Below are positions 1 through 10,765 of a DNA stretch of 64,000 bases, piece after piece. Every line of letters starts with the position of its first letter. The stretch's first letter is position 1. Source of the DNA: Brachynemurus nebulosus. Taxonomy: Eukaryota > Arthropoda > Insecta > Neuroptera > Myrmeleontidae. The notes beneath the pieces are model-generated. The model searched no databases, had not been told where the DNA came from, and was given only the letters and a program-made list of their open reading frames with translations. The translations under genes were made by a program, and so were the position numbers. Location of the stretch: NCBI GenBank assembly GCA_035578155.1, contig JAPWDM010000014.1, forward strand, positions 11,821,501-11,885,500. Reading direction: 5' to 3'.

Positions 1-780
1 TTTTCTTTTTGTCTTCATTACTTTCTTTTATTATATATGTGTGGAAAAATATTCATTTGCTTAATGTGAAAGAACAGCGTAGAAACAGAAGCCGGGTTTA
101 ACAAAAAACAAAAAAAAATCATTCCAGACTTTCTAAAACAATGTACAGAGAATAAAAGTAGTGATAAAAATCTTTTTAGTACATTACTTTGTTGGTTTAA
201 TGTTTCTTCTCTCCGTCATGCTAGTTTATTTCACTAAATCATTTAGTTGCTACACAATTTGTTTTTTTGTTTTTTTGTTGTTATTTTGTTTTAAATAGTG
301 TTGTTGAAGGTAACGGGATGTTTTCAAATTTTTTATGTTAATGCTGTTTGTGTTTAATAAAATTGGTCTTCATAAAATACCTTTCATAATTTCTTCAACT
401 TTTTCAGTAATCGCGTTAATGTTGATTATTTAATAATATTTTTTTTTCTACTCCTGTTGAAGAAAACACTCATTATACATCTGTTAATTGTTGAGAAAGT
501 TAGGCATTATTCAAAGGTGTGGAGGAATGATTATTACTCAATACCTTTTTGACCAATGAAATCATAGTATTAACCATTATTCAATGCGTTTGCGATTATT
601 TTGTGAATAATGTATGTATTAAGTTTTAATTTAATAAATTTTGCGTAGTAACGTCCAAATAAACAAAGTAGTTTATATTTTATTTTGATCGTTTTATATA
701 CCTAAAAACATTTAATGAAATTAGAAATAGATTAAAATTTGATTTAAAATTTATATTCAATTTTATTTAAATCAAAAAGG
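1..780. other. AT-rich stretch, nothing recognised
   Basis: I see no coding signal, RNA gene or structured repeat here. The sequence is AT-rich with scattered A and T runs. Confidence 0.6.
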
Positions 781-839
781 AAAATACCCCTGTCGCAGCA
801 TCTGCATAACATAGCGAATTTCCAAATCTTGGGCACTGG

Positions 840-1126
840 CGGATCTCATCTAAGACCTGTACCTATTTAAAATAGTTTAGCTTTCTAAGAGTAAAAGAAT
901 TTTTAAAATCGGTTGGGTAATTAGTTTTGGTATTTTTGGGGACCCAAGAACCCGAACGAATTTTGTGCAGCATAGTTGTATCCATCTAAAATAATTTAGT
1001 TCTCTAGCAGTGAGAAATTTTTTAGCATCGGTTCGATAGCTTATTACTGGCGTTTTCGGATCTGCAAGATCCCGGTGGACCTCATTAAAAAATCAGCTCG
1101 ACCGTATATTCTAGGCGGACTTTATG

Positions 1127-1208
<82 letters not shown>

Positions 1209-2260
1209 AACCCGTTGTGTAGCATTCTACGCCGCATTTGCATCCGCAGGACAGTTGTGGATCTCAGATAACACAACCTGTACCTATCTAAAATAGTTTA
1301 CCTTGGTAATAGTAAAAAGGTTTCAAAATCGGTCAGTTATTTTATTTTTGATACTTTTAGGTCCTACTGACACTTCAGACCTTACATAACGTAATCTATA
1401 TGTATCTAAAATAGCTTAGCTCCCCAACAGTGAAAAAATTTTCAAAATCGGTCGGCTAGTTTATTTTTGACGCTTTTGGATCCGATGGACCCTGGCAGAC
1501 CTTACATAACGTAATCTATATTTATCTAAAATAGTTTAGCTCTGTAACAGTGAAAAAATTTTCAAAATCGGTCGGTTAGTTTATTTTTGACACTTTTGGA
1601 TCCCATGGACCCTGGGAGACCTTACATAACGTAATCTATATTTATCTAAAATAGTTTAGCTCTGTAACAGTGAAAAAATTTTCAAAATCGGTCAGTTAGT
1701 TTATTTTTGACACTTTTGGGTTCTATGGACCTTGGTGGACCTTACATAACGTAATTTATATTTATCTAAAATAGTTTAGCTCTGTAACAGTGAAAAAATT
1801 TTCAAAATCGGTCAGTTAGTTTATTTTTGACACTTCTGGATCCTATGGACTCTGGCAGACCTTACATAACGGAATCTATATTTATCTAAAACAGTTTAGC
1901 TCTGTAACAGTGAAAAAATTTTCAAAATCGATCAGGCAGTTTATTTTTGACACTTTTGGGTCCTATGGACCGAGGCGGACCTTACATAACGTAATCGATA
2001 TTTATCTAAAATAGTTTAGCTCTGTAACATTGAAAAAATTTTCAAAATCGGTCAGTTAGTTTATTTTTGACACTTTTGGGTCCTGTGGACCCTGGCGGAC
2101 CTTACATAATGTATTCTAAATCTATCTAAAATAGTTTAGTTCTGTAACAGTGAAGAAATTTTTAAAATTGGTCGTTTAGTTTATTTTTTACAATTATGGG
2201 ATCAGTAAATCCTGGCGAAACTCATACAAGTCTAGTACTCTAACAGTAAGAAAAGGGTTC
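840..2260 (+). repeat. Tandem array of about 120-bp monomers inside the HINE-like element
   Basis: The phrase TCTAAAATAGTTTAGCTC recurs at a 120-base step near 1394, 1514, 1634, 1754, 1874, 1994 and 2114. Degenerate units lie near 862, 982 and 1273, and decayed ones continue to about 2480. Each unit also carries AAAATCGGTC and a GGACC-containing segment. The central units are most alike and the edges most diverged, as expected for unequal exchange. An (AT)n tract interrupts the second and third units. The partner copy has about one more unit. Confidence 0.9.
1129..1204. repeat. (AT)n microsatellite
   Basis: Pure AT dinucleotide run inside the tandem array. The Tyr-Ile peptide read across it is an artefact. 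Confidence 0.97.
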
Positions 2261-3152
2261 TAAGGATCTCATATAACTTATGGCAGTCCGTAAGCTTCTT
2301 GCGGACATCATTTAATTAATTAATTCAAATACTTTAACTTACTAACTGTGAAAAAATTTTTAAAATCGATTGGTTAATTAATTTCTGGCCTTTTTAGGTC
2401 CCGAAAACCTTGACCTCACATAAAATACCTTAAATCCATTTGAAATGGTTTAATTTTTTAACATTATTAATTATTAGTGGAAAAATTTTCAAAATCGATT
2501 CAAAATATTTTTCCGTACATACATATGTACATTGTACATATTTTGTTTTGTTTTGTTTTATATTTAATAATATTTATATCATAACATAATCTTCAATTTC
2601 TTGTTTACTTAAAAATTCAATAAAAAAAAAAAATTCTTCATTACATTAGCTTAGAAAATCTGTTTAATTTACATTTTTTAACATGGGATAGAACCATGCT
2701 AATTATAATGCAATAAATGAGAAACAAAACTCTATACATGTATGTGTGTTATATCACATATATGTGAATAGTTTTCACTTGTTCTCACAAAATTCTTTAA
2801 TAAAAAAGTGAAATATTTTTATACTTAATAAAGAACTGAGATATAAATATAAATTACTTATTAGACTAACAAAGAAAGAATAAAAGTGAAAATTTACATT
2901 TTCTCGAAAAATACTTAAAATAGAAAGAAAATTATAAGAATATTTTCTTCATAATTTTTTTTTTCCTTTTCAACGATGTAAAAATTGAACTGCCTTATGA
3001 TAGGATCGAATGATAAAAAATGGCCAGAAAACCTACTTCTGGGCATCCGACGTGTCTGGCTAACGAACTTAGCCAAGCCAATTCAGAATCCAGTCCGCAC
3101 ACAAAATTTCATAAGCGTTAGACGTTTCGTTCGAGAGTTATCGTGGGAACAC

Positions 3153-3156
<4 letters not shown>

Positions 3157-3198
<42 letters not shown>
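3157..3198. repeat. (AT)n microsatellite
   Basis: Second AT run of the HINE-like element. It is present and longer in the partner copy at 57.99 kb. Confidence 0.97.
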
Positions 3199-3202
<4 letters not shown>

Positions 3203-3292
3203 TTTAGTGAATATCTTTCGTATTCTAGGGACCTCAAAACAGATTTCTGCCATAGTCCCGGACTCAGATTGCGTCATGACACCTACTGTAAT

Positions 3293-3323
3293 AGCTGAAT
3301 TTCGAGTTTTCGAAATTCGCTAA
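3293..3323 (+). other. 3' terminal hairpin plus CTAA of the HINE-like element
   Basis: GAATTTCGA, loop GTTT, then TCGAAATTC form a perfect 9-bp stem, extended by AGC/GCT across one bulged base. CTAA follows one base after the core stem. A short hairpin just upstream of CTRR is the expected 3' end of Helitron-group elements. The same structure closes the partner copy at 57862-57894 on the other strand. Confidence 0.7.
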
Positions 3324-4154
3324 AAGTCGTAGAAAAAATATCGTATTCTACTCGCTTTCAATGGCTATTAGGTACTCACTCACAAGTAAACGTCCCGAGG
3401 CCGGACCTATCGATTTTGATGAAACTTAGATATGTTGTAGAACGCTAAAAAATAAGCGACACGTATTTTTCTTTATCGGCGGAAAAACGGTATGAAGGGG
3501 TGAAATCGCCCTCCAAAAATTGGGGTAAAAATTTAATTTTTTAAATATCTCGAAAACGGTAAGAGATAGAGCAAAAGTTTAAATTGGCGATATTGCTCTT
3601 TTTTAAGGAGCTATCTATTGGTATGCAATTTGTTCAAATTGTGTCAACAGGGGTGGCTGGGGGTTAAAATTTAGGGGTTAATTTTGCAAAAAGGGGGTGA
3701 AAATTAAACAATATAAAAATTTTGTTTACAGATTTGAAATCTACGTCAAAAAATCTAATTGACCTGTTTTTGCTCAATGTCCTAATATTAAGTCTAGGGG
3801 TAGTTAACTCGGGGGTGACTGTGTCGAATAGTCGTACTACTTGGGTAGTTTAAGAAGTTTTTCTTCATGGAAAATAGTTTAAGACATTTAGAATAACGTA
3901 GAAATGAAATTTTCGATTTCAAAATTCAGTTTGAGCAACATTGGAGAGGGGGTGACTCACCCTCTTAAATTACATATTAGTTAACATACACTCATTTTTA
4001 ATATTAACACACTGACAGTGGGTAATAATGTCACAATATGTGGTTCTGAAGTTGGACTGTCCTATGAAAAGTCTTATTCCCGTGAGAAAATGTATTTAAA
4101 AACGATATAAAAAAAGGATCACTGACTTCAATCGAACTTTGCATATTGTTAAAA
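3324..4154. repeat. Unclassified dispersed-repeat sequence
   Basis: No gene is visible. The stretch at about 3420-3985 contains AAGGGGTGAAA-type phrases and TTAAATATCTCGAAAACGG, which resemble the arms of the fold-back at 12.6-13.7 kb and part of the element at 16.4-17.0 kb. The phrase at 3368-3390 (TATTAGGTAC followed by CACTCAC) recurs loosely near 4700. I could not define the ends. Confidence 0.4.
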
Positions 4155-4453
4155 CAATGTTATAGTCTACTTTTTACCCGAAGAAAACATTTTATTTCTG
4201 TGGGAAAATTCCCAAGAAGAAATTAACAGTTTGCAATAACGACACGATGAAAGTACATTTTATACGTTTTAACTAGATGTCATAATTTTAAAAACCACGA
4301 GTGGAAGGGCTAAGCGGGTTCCAGCACACAGTACGTCAAAAGTATGGGCACACCTTGACTCAAGGCGTGCCCATACTTCTAAGGACGTAGTATGTGCTAA
4401 AACCCGCTCAGTCCTCCTACTGTCACGCGAGCGAAGCCGCAGGTAAATGCTAG
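4155..4453 (+). mobile_element. Helitron 3' end fragment
   Basis: It ends CACGCGAGCGAAGCCGC, then CTAG (4450-4453), then T. That is the Helitron pattern of a GC-rich CGCG-type hairpin close to CTRR and insertion before T. The stretch near 4163 (CTACTTTTTACCCGAAG) matches the interior of the better-preserved Helitron at 26988-27524. I could not find the 5' TC end, so the start is approximate. It abuts a PLE tail at 4455. Confidence 0.65.
4299..4421. repeat. Long near-perfect inverted repeat inside the Helitron fragment
   Basis: Two arms of about 55 bases pair across a tiny loop. The core AGTATGGGCAC/GTGCCCATACT and CCTTG/CAAGG are close to perfect, and the outer arms (AGCGGG/CCCGCT and beyond) have a few mismatches. 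It is far longer than a normal Helitron 3' hairpin, which lies separately at about 4422-4440. Confidence 0.85.
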
Positions 4454-4454
4454 T

Positions 4455-4672
4455 TTTTAATAAATTTCAAGCTCTACATAATTTTAATATAAATAAATAT
4501 GAAAATAATATCCGTTGTCAATTTTTCACAATATTTAATTGTTTAAATTACGAACCGGTTTTCGAGCGATTAGCTCATCATCAGGTATCAAACAAGATTG
4601 TATTCGTTAATATATTGTATTCGTATCAAATTAATATTATTTATTGTGAATTTCATATTATTAGTAGATAAA
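4455..4672 (-). mobile_element. Penelope-like element 3' terminal fragment
   Basis: Read on the minus strand, it contains CTGATGA, a short stem, GAAA and ACCGGTTC. This is the conserved block of Penelope-like retroelement terminal repeats (pLTRs), which encode hammerhead ribozymes in many PLEs. It lies directly against the Helitron 3' end. No reverse transcriptase or endonuclease residue is readable here. The outer boundary near 4672 is approximate. Confidence 0.55.
4539..4595 (-). ncRNA. Hammerhead-ribozyme-like fold in the PLE tail
   Basis: The minus strand has the ordered hammerhead parts. CTGATGA is at 4584-4578 and stem II is GAGC/GCTC with a 5-base loop. GAAA is at 4563-4560. A minimal palindromic stem III, ACC/GGT, is followed by UC, giving a UUC cleavage triplet. 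Stem I pairs GTA with TAC next to the core and AAACAA with TTGTTT beyond an internal loop. This is the type I layout with a very short stem III known from PLEs, which usually acts as a dimer. One deviation is visible: an extra U between CTGATGA and stem II, which could weaken catalysis. Cleavage is predicted 3' of the C at 4552. Confidence 0.6.
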
Positions 4673-4969
4673 GTATAGTATGTAACTCGTTCATAGGGCA
4701 TATTAGGTACACACTCACGCAATTACGCACTCGCCACTGCGCTGCTTTTGCATAACTTTTTCGCTCATGTATAACATGCAACTTACAGCCCCAATCAGAT
4801 AGGAACAAATTGTTTGGATTAGAGTATGCTTATTTTTTTATAGCAATATGCTTATTTTTTATGGCTTATATTTATATGCGTTATTAAAGATTACGGTTGA
4901 CCATACGGTTGACCAAAATGCTATATCGCGGGACTAAATCACAGTTACCTAATTAAATAGACGCCAAAA
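4673..4969. other. No feature recognised
   Basis: AT-rich sequence with one phrase near 4703-4728 that resembles 3369-3395. Nothing else stands out. Confidence 0.5.
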
Positions 4970-6050
4970 TAAAACGGCCTAACCTCAAAATCCAAAGTAA
5001 AAGTTTTTCTCCAACTCCAAATTGTTTTATGCAGTCCACATATTGTTTGGCAAAATGTAACAACATTTTGAGCGTTGGGTTTTTTTTTTGGGGGGGGGGG
5101 GGTAGAAGTAGGCAAATTAACGGTTTCCATCAGTTTTGTTTTTAAATATTTCGAAAAGTATGGGGTTTAGGGTAAAATGTGCCATAAACAAAAATAATCT
5201 ACAGTAAATTGCAAACAAAAAGGGTTCTGTGCATAATCTTGCTAAAGTGAACAGTTTCAGAGTTATGCAGGGTGTAAATTATCAATTTTTCGTATTTTTA
5301 GATTTTTTGAAAAAATGAAACTATAACTATAAATAAATAGAAGTAACTACATTCTGTTCAAGTGGTATGTGCAATTTTGACATTTTAGTCTTTCATATAA
5401 TTTATGGTTATGGATTGTCACTTCAACAGTGCAAAAAATGCAGTTCAATGGATTAATTTAAACGAATATTTTATAGATATTTATATTATAATTTAAAATT
5501 AATAGAAAAAAAAAAGTAATTGGAACAATATTACCGTTCGTTCAGTTAGTTAGATAAAATACATTTGATTATAAAATAAAATTTTCTAAAAAAAATAGTG
5601 GTATAGAAGAAAACACCTTAGAGGTGGAGGGTGCTATGTTTGAAGAGGACTAATTTCAATTTCCTTTTACAAAACACAATCCTGTATAAAAAAAATTAGT
5701 TTCCTTAGTGATAATGTCATATTTTTTCCAAAAAATCTAAAAATGCTAAAAATTGCTACTTTTACATCTTCGAAAACTCTAGAACTCTTCATTTCAGCAA
5801 GATTATGCACAGGACTATTTTTGTTCCCAATTTAATGTAGATTACTTTTGTATAAGCACTGCATAGTTATCGAAATATTTAAAAAAAAAAAAAAACTGAC
5901 GAAACCGTTAATTTGCCTACTTCTACCCTCCTCCCTCCCAAACCCGACGCTCAGAATGGTGTAACTGTTTACCAAACAATATAGGGACTGTATAGAACAA
6001 TTTATAGTTGGAAAGAAATTTTTACTTTGGATGTTGAGGTTTGGGTTTAA
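4970..6050. mobile_element. Fold-back element with arms of about 360 bases
   Basis: The left arm (about 4977-5330) and right arm (about 5692-6047) are inverted copies. ATCCAAAGTAAAA, TATTGTTTGG, TAGAAGTAGGCAAATTAACGG and GCAAGATTATGCACAG-type blocks appear in mirror order. The middle is unpaired AT-rich sequence. No transposase is present, so it is a MITE or fold-back of unknown superfamily. The arms differ clearly, so the copy is old. Exact ends and target duplication were not resolved. Confidence 0.75.
5080..5102 (+). repeat. T-run followed by 13-base G-run
   Basis: About ten T are followed by 13 consecutive G. The partner arm of the fold-back has a decayed C/T-rich version near 5923-5945, so the G-run grew after the arms separated. 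It could also be a sequencing slip. Confidence 0.9.
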
Positions 6051-7457
6051 TTGCACCGTACTATATATGCTAGGAAGTATCTTAATTCCTCGTAGAAACT
6101 TTTCTATCCCCATTTTTTTTTTCACGACAAAAGTGAAAATGATACAATATTCTTATGGGACTGAATATAGATGAAAAATTGATTAAATTAATTTTATTTT
6201 TAGCCAGAAATCCCAATTTAATTTTTTTTATTTATTTTTCTTAAAGTTTATTTTTTTATTTATTTATTTTTATTAGTTTCACTTTCAAAATCAATAATAA
6301 ATTTTAAATTCACTCCGACACTTTTTTCTGTTCTACTTCAAATAAATTACAATAGATGGCACCTATTTCTGTTTTTGCCGTACGTGGTTTATTTACACTG
6401 TTATTTATTTCTATATATTAAAAAGATAACGTTGGTATATTTAAAGCTTTAGTCGTTGGTATATAATAAAAAATACATGAACGTATCCAACTGTACGTAG
6501 ATATATGTCGCTTACAAATGCTTGACGGAAAACGAGACGCGAAGATATAGTGACCTCTTTGTTCGTTCGTTCATAATATGTTCATTCGCAATCTTTTTGT
6601 CTTTTATTTATTTCTATTGTTAAGGATTTCCGCAAACTCATTCAACACAAATGAGAAACCAACCGGTTTTCGTTTCTCGTACGGGTATACCACCCACGGT
6701 TTTACGACGCGGTCTTAATAAAAGGGGAAATGAGAGGACAATAATTTTCGACAAGGACAATAATGATGTATTACCAGAAAAATATTCGGATGAAAAGAAT
6801 TGATTCACTGAAATTATTTTTTTATACGAAAATATTTTATATTTGTGCATATCAAGCAAACTTTTGAATAGTTATGTTAAACAGTCTGCCTAAATACGAT
6901 CGTAAATTTTATGTTATAGTGTACACACATATGTTTGGATAATTGCCTATCTTGTAGAGTAAGTTTTTATTATACATGTTGGCAAAATTATACTTTATGT
7001 TTATGTGAGGCTCTGGTAGTATATACAGTTTCGGGGAGATTTATGCAACTTTAAGTAGAACTTACACCTTTTATAGTCTATTGAATCTGTTTAATAGCAA
7101 CTGTTTAAAATGTATATGTAATGATAATGACTATATACAATTGCTAAATAATAATGTTGTAGTAATAAATTGTAAATAGTTGGAATTGATTGTCGTTTCT
7201 CGATATATTATTTATTTAAAGGCAGTAAAATTTAGGAATGTTCAGTATAATTTCGATTAACTGTCTCTCGTTTAACTATCAGTTACTGTGATCCATCAAT
7301 AGTAAAAATGTTATATCTGGCACCAAGTATACCAGCTTAACTTTCAAACGGATACTAAATTATAGAAAAATAAATATTTTGTTGAAATAAATGTTTCTAA
7401 AAAACAATAGATTGCTTTTATATTGGTAATGGTATGTAAATAAATTTATCAAATATA
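6051..7457. other. No gene; low-complexity TTTA tract
   Basis: A TTTA-rich low-complexity tract lies at about 6226-6275. The patch at about 6480-6730 is a little richer in G+C, but its frames show no recognisable protein. I see no other feature. Confidence 0.5.
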
Positions 7458-8410
7458 CAGGGTGGAAAGTATACTGGATGTCCCGGCCGGATGTATACAT
7501 ACGATTTACATGTTAATTAATAACATTGGATTCCCACAAGGAAGAAGTTATGTCACAAGAGTGCTTTGGATAAACGTATTTCTATTTTTGGTAATTTTAT
7601 TTTATAAAATAATTTTTTCCCAACAAATTATCTGCACTATTTCTTCAACAGAATTTTCTTTTGGTATTTTTATTATTTTAATAGTTATTTTCAAGAAAAT
7701 AAAAAAATATCCTTTGAATTTACAGGGAACGACAGAAATATTTATTATGTGAAAATGTGAATTGCTTGAAAATTGTCACGTTCATTTCTTTATTTTAATG
7801 CATTATTATTGTTAAAGCTATAGTAACGGTAGTTATAATATTAAACTGATATTTTTGTTCAAAGCACTATTGTGATATAACTTTTTCCTTATGGGGATCC
7901 ACTGTTATTAATTAACATGTAAACCGTATGTATACATCCAAATGGGACAGCCGGTATAAGTCTCGCTACGAAAACAGTGGGTAGATCTAACCCATGTAAT
8001 TAATATTTGCGAGTAAATTTGGACCAGAAGTGTTTTTTAGCAAAAAAAATTTGATACTAAATATGGGTCAAAAAAGCGACCCTTAAAAATTTTTTTTTAA
8101 TCCGGCCCTAACTATCTTATATTTTAAGATAAATTTTCTGTTTTTAAAGCAACATATAATAAATAGTAACTAGAAGTAAACATATTTACAAAATTTTATT
8201 GAATTTTGGCCAACAAAATTATTTTGTACCTTTGTTTCATGCATAATTTAGTCCAGGCAGTACTTAGAAAAATTTGGAGACATTGTGAAGCCAGTTTATT
8301 TGTGATTTTCTCAAACTGTTAATTCCGAAAAAATTCCCCTGGTTTTAGTGTCTACAGGGTCAGGATCAGTCACCCCTGTAAACGACGAGAGTTATTTACT
8401 TTCTACCCTG
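7458..8410. mobile_element. TA-flanked TIR element (mariner-type MITE) with internal inverted repeat
   Basis: The ends are CAGGGTGGAAAGTA (7458) and TACTTTCTACCCTG (to 8410), inverted with one mismatch and flanked by TA on both sides, as in Tc1/mariner-type insertions. Inside, about 100-base arms at 7470-7571 and 7858-7957 are also inverted to each other (ATGTATACATACG, then TTTACATGTTAATTAATAAC). The inner pair may be a second element nested in the first. No transposase frame is present; the 96-codon frame at 7462 runs through the repeat arm and is not a gene. Confidence 0.7.
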
Positions 8411-9934
8411 TATATTTTTAACTTAATGTTTTAAATATTTTTATTTTTATTTCCGTCCCGAAACTAATAGTAAAGTCGTTAAAAAAATTTCCTTTATCCG
8501 TCTGTTCGGTTTACGTCATAACTCTGGGCCTGACGGTGATAATTAATTGAAGTTTTGTCTACCGTATTTAAAATATTTTATATATTAATTCGTTGAGACG
8601 AAACTGATATGAACTGATATGGCAATTTCCAGCTACTGGTTTACCTGCTAAAAATTTCCGATTATATAAAATTTATTCTCGTTGACATGATATCAAAATA
8701 TTCAGGTCAATTGGATCTAGCATCACTGTGACCTCACTATCGCAAACCAAATTTTAAAGATTATTTTTGTAGACTTTAGCAAAACTGTAAAAAATTGTAA
8801 TGAAAATTTATACAAAAATTTTTGTACTACTGATGCAGTTGTCTCCATAAATCAATGAAAAATGTCTCGAAGCGAGTTGTATTATGGAAAATCTGTTGAA
8901 ATTAACTCTTCAAGATATTCCGAGAAATAAAACACACATCAGTCATAAAAATTGTCTTAAAAAAAATATTACTTCGAATTTATGCAGTTTCCATTATCTA
9001 AATAAGCATCAGGTCAATACACTTCATCTATGCAGACAATATACTAAGTTGACGAATACAAAACCGTCATCTTCTGTTTATAAATAATTAAAACGAAGTG
9101 GAAGTTTATATCTCTAGGGATTCCGGACACTCTGAACTGAACATTACTTGACAATGATAAAATTGTTTAGATTTCGTATATATAACTGTGCTGTATCCAT
9201 TAGTCTCCGCAGAGTAAGTATAACACCATCCGCTCGCTGTGTCATTATTCGTGGTTTCCTCTTAGCACCCCCCCCTCCCCTCGCCACGGGTACTAACTAC
9301 TTAGATTTTCAGTGGTTAAAGTCCATCCGTATTGCATGTAAGTCATCTTATTGGTTGATTTGAGTGAGATAAGAACTGTCTCATTTTTGTTTTTGGTTTA
9401 ACAATATAAATTTGTTTGTTTGTTTTTTCTACATTCGTTTGTTTTTGTTTAATACAACGATATAAACAAGGAGGGACTGTGTTTTGTTTCCTGTTTTAGA
9501 AAATTGTATTGTGATAATGGTTATTAGGTTAGTGGAGTTTTACTTATTTTATTGTGTAATATTTTTCGCTGTAAGTTGGGACTTTGGATTGGTAGATCTT
9601 GGTGTACTATAATACGTTTGTTATCTAACGATTTATCAATTTACTTTTTTCGTTGCTGTTGTAAAAAGTGTGGGTCATTTCGTGTAATAGAAATTGATTT
9701 GGATTATTTTCGAATTAAATTAAGAAATAAATACGTTGTTTTCTAGAATTTTCTGGTATTTTTTTTTAAAAAACAAAACCTCCTGTTCAATTGATTTTTT
9801 ATCAATTACACTGGACAATACATGTTTTGTTCCATGCAATATTTACACATATTTCTACGTATTTTTATGAGTAGAATCCAATTTTTTAATCATAATTGTC
9901 CCATCAGGTAAGGTTTTTCTTATAGGAGTTACTC
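8411..9934. other. No feature recognised
   Basis: AT-rich, with a TTTG-rich tract near 9411-9450 and a short C-rich run at 9268-9283. Small frames here have no recognisable content. Confidence 0.5.
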
Positions 9935-10272
9935 AATGATAATAATCATAATAATAACGTCTGTTCTTCAGACATTACTGTCTATAATAGACGCCACCCA
10001 CCTCATTATTTTTGTACTTTATTTATACACATTACAATTTCCTAGTATTATGATGTGGGTGGAGAATGGGGAAAGTAGTGACGGGGCTAGGATTTGGTAG
10101 GTACGCCTCTGCAGCCGTCTTATTAAGGAACTATGCCGATATTCATTTGGAGTTGTAAAGGGAAACTGTAGAAAGCCTTCACAAGCAAAGCCGGCCGCGA
10201 AATTCGAACCTTCGACCTAGCAGTCGGCGTACCAGTGCCTAAGCACGTTTAAGTACTACGCTGGTATATAGG
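9935..10272 (-). mobile_element. tRNA-derived SINE
   Basis: On the minus strand the head carries an A-box-like segment (AGCGTAGTACTTA, about 10267-10254). After about 40 bases comes a B box (GGTTCGAATTTC, 10210-10199), the spacing of an RNA polymerase III promoter inside a tRNA. A GC-richer body follows, and the element ends near 9935 in an ATT/ATG-rich trinucleotide run, typical of insect SINE tails. The D- and T-arm bases are degenerate, so a functional tRNA is excluded. The family is not identified. It lies immediately upstream of a decayed protein relic. Confidence 0.6.
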
Positions 10273-10284
10273 AGATACTCAGTT

Positions 10285-10765
10285 TGGACAACAATTAAAG
10301 CTATGGACAAGAATGGACACGGTTTTTATATTTAAAAGGGAAGTTTCCCAGATTTACTGATGCTAAAATCAAAGAGTACCTTTTTGTACGCCTACAGATA
10401 AAACAATTTATAAAATATGATAATTTCGAAAGCAGACGTAATGACTTAGAAAAAAGCTTTGAGCTGTTTAAAAAATATGGTTAAATATTTATTAGGTCGA
10501 CATAAACCCGACAACTACAAGAAATATTATGTAGACTATCTACTGAAAGCATACAGTGATTTTGGTTGCAACATGTCACTCAAAATCCAGTTTCTTCGCT
10601 TCCAAAGAATCTAGGATATATAAGTAGTGAACATGGAGAATGGATTTAACCAGTTATTTCATTTATGGAAAGAAGGTACCAGGGAAAATGGAATGCAAGG
10701 ATGCTGACTAACTACTGCTGGACCCTTAAAAGAGATATACCAGAAGGAAAATATTCAAAAAAAAT
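10285..10765 (+). pseudogene. Frameshifted relic of a multicopy arthropod protein family
   Basis: Joining three frames gives blocks in a familiar order: TIKAMDKNGHGF; KFPRFTDAKIKEYLFV then QIKQFIKYDNFE; NYKKYYVDYLLKAYSDFGCN then MSLKI; SSEHGEW; and MERRYQGKWNARMLTNYCWT then LKRDIPEGKYS. This matches from memory the C-terminal part of an uncharacterised protein family present in many copies in aphids and other arthropods, with hallmarks like FPxLSEAKxKEGxFVGPQI, GCNMSLKIHFL and GERFHQD. Here two or more frameshifts and several stops (near 10334, 10491, 10613 and 10648) break it, so it is dead. The family is probably transposon-borne; I do not know its activity. Boundaries are those of readable homology. 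Confidence 0.65.

Larger units (their letters stand above)
781..3323 (+). mobile_element. Helentron/HINE-like non-autonomous element, copy 1
   Basis: This is one of two near-identical, oppositely oriented copies; the other is at 57862-60505. It starts AAAATACCCCTGTCGCAGC and ends with a 9-bp-stem hairpin (3297-3318) followed by CTAA (3320-3323). The 10-mer AGCGAATTTC near the 5' end is the inverse of the 3' arm of that hairpin, so the two ends form a subterminal inverted repeat. Inside are an array of about 120-bp monomers and two (AT)n tracts. Subterminal inverted repeats, a 3' hairpin, internal satellite repeats and a microsatellite are the known hallmarks of Helentron-associated elements (HINE/DINE-1). 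No Rep/helicase frame is present, so it would need helper proteins. The sharp 5' boundary comes from comparing copies. The class assignment is inference; a composite satellite-bearing MITE is the alternative. Confidence 0.7.

Noticed and set aside
1075..1296. 73-codon frame with a long Tyr-Ile run
   Set aside because: It is the translation of an (AT)n tract; the same happens at 2985, 57862, 57987 and 60023.
840..2260. CRISPR or coding repeat reading of the 120-bp array
   Set aside because: Whole units repeat head to tail with no spacer variation, and all frames carry stops.
7462..7752. 96-codon membrane-like frame
   Set aside because: It reads through a repeat arm and T-rich interior; hydrophobicity follows from base composition.
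10199..10272. A functional tRNA gene on the minus strand
   Set aside because: A and B boxes are recognisable, but arms do not pair as in a tRNA and a SINE body follows.
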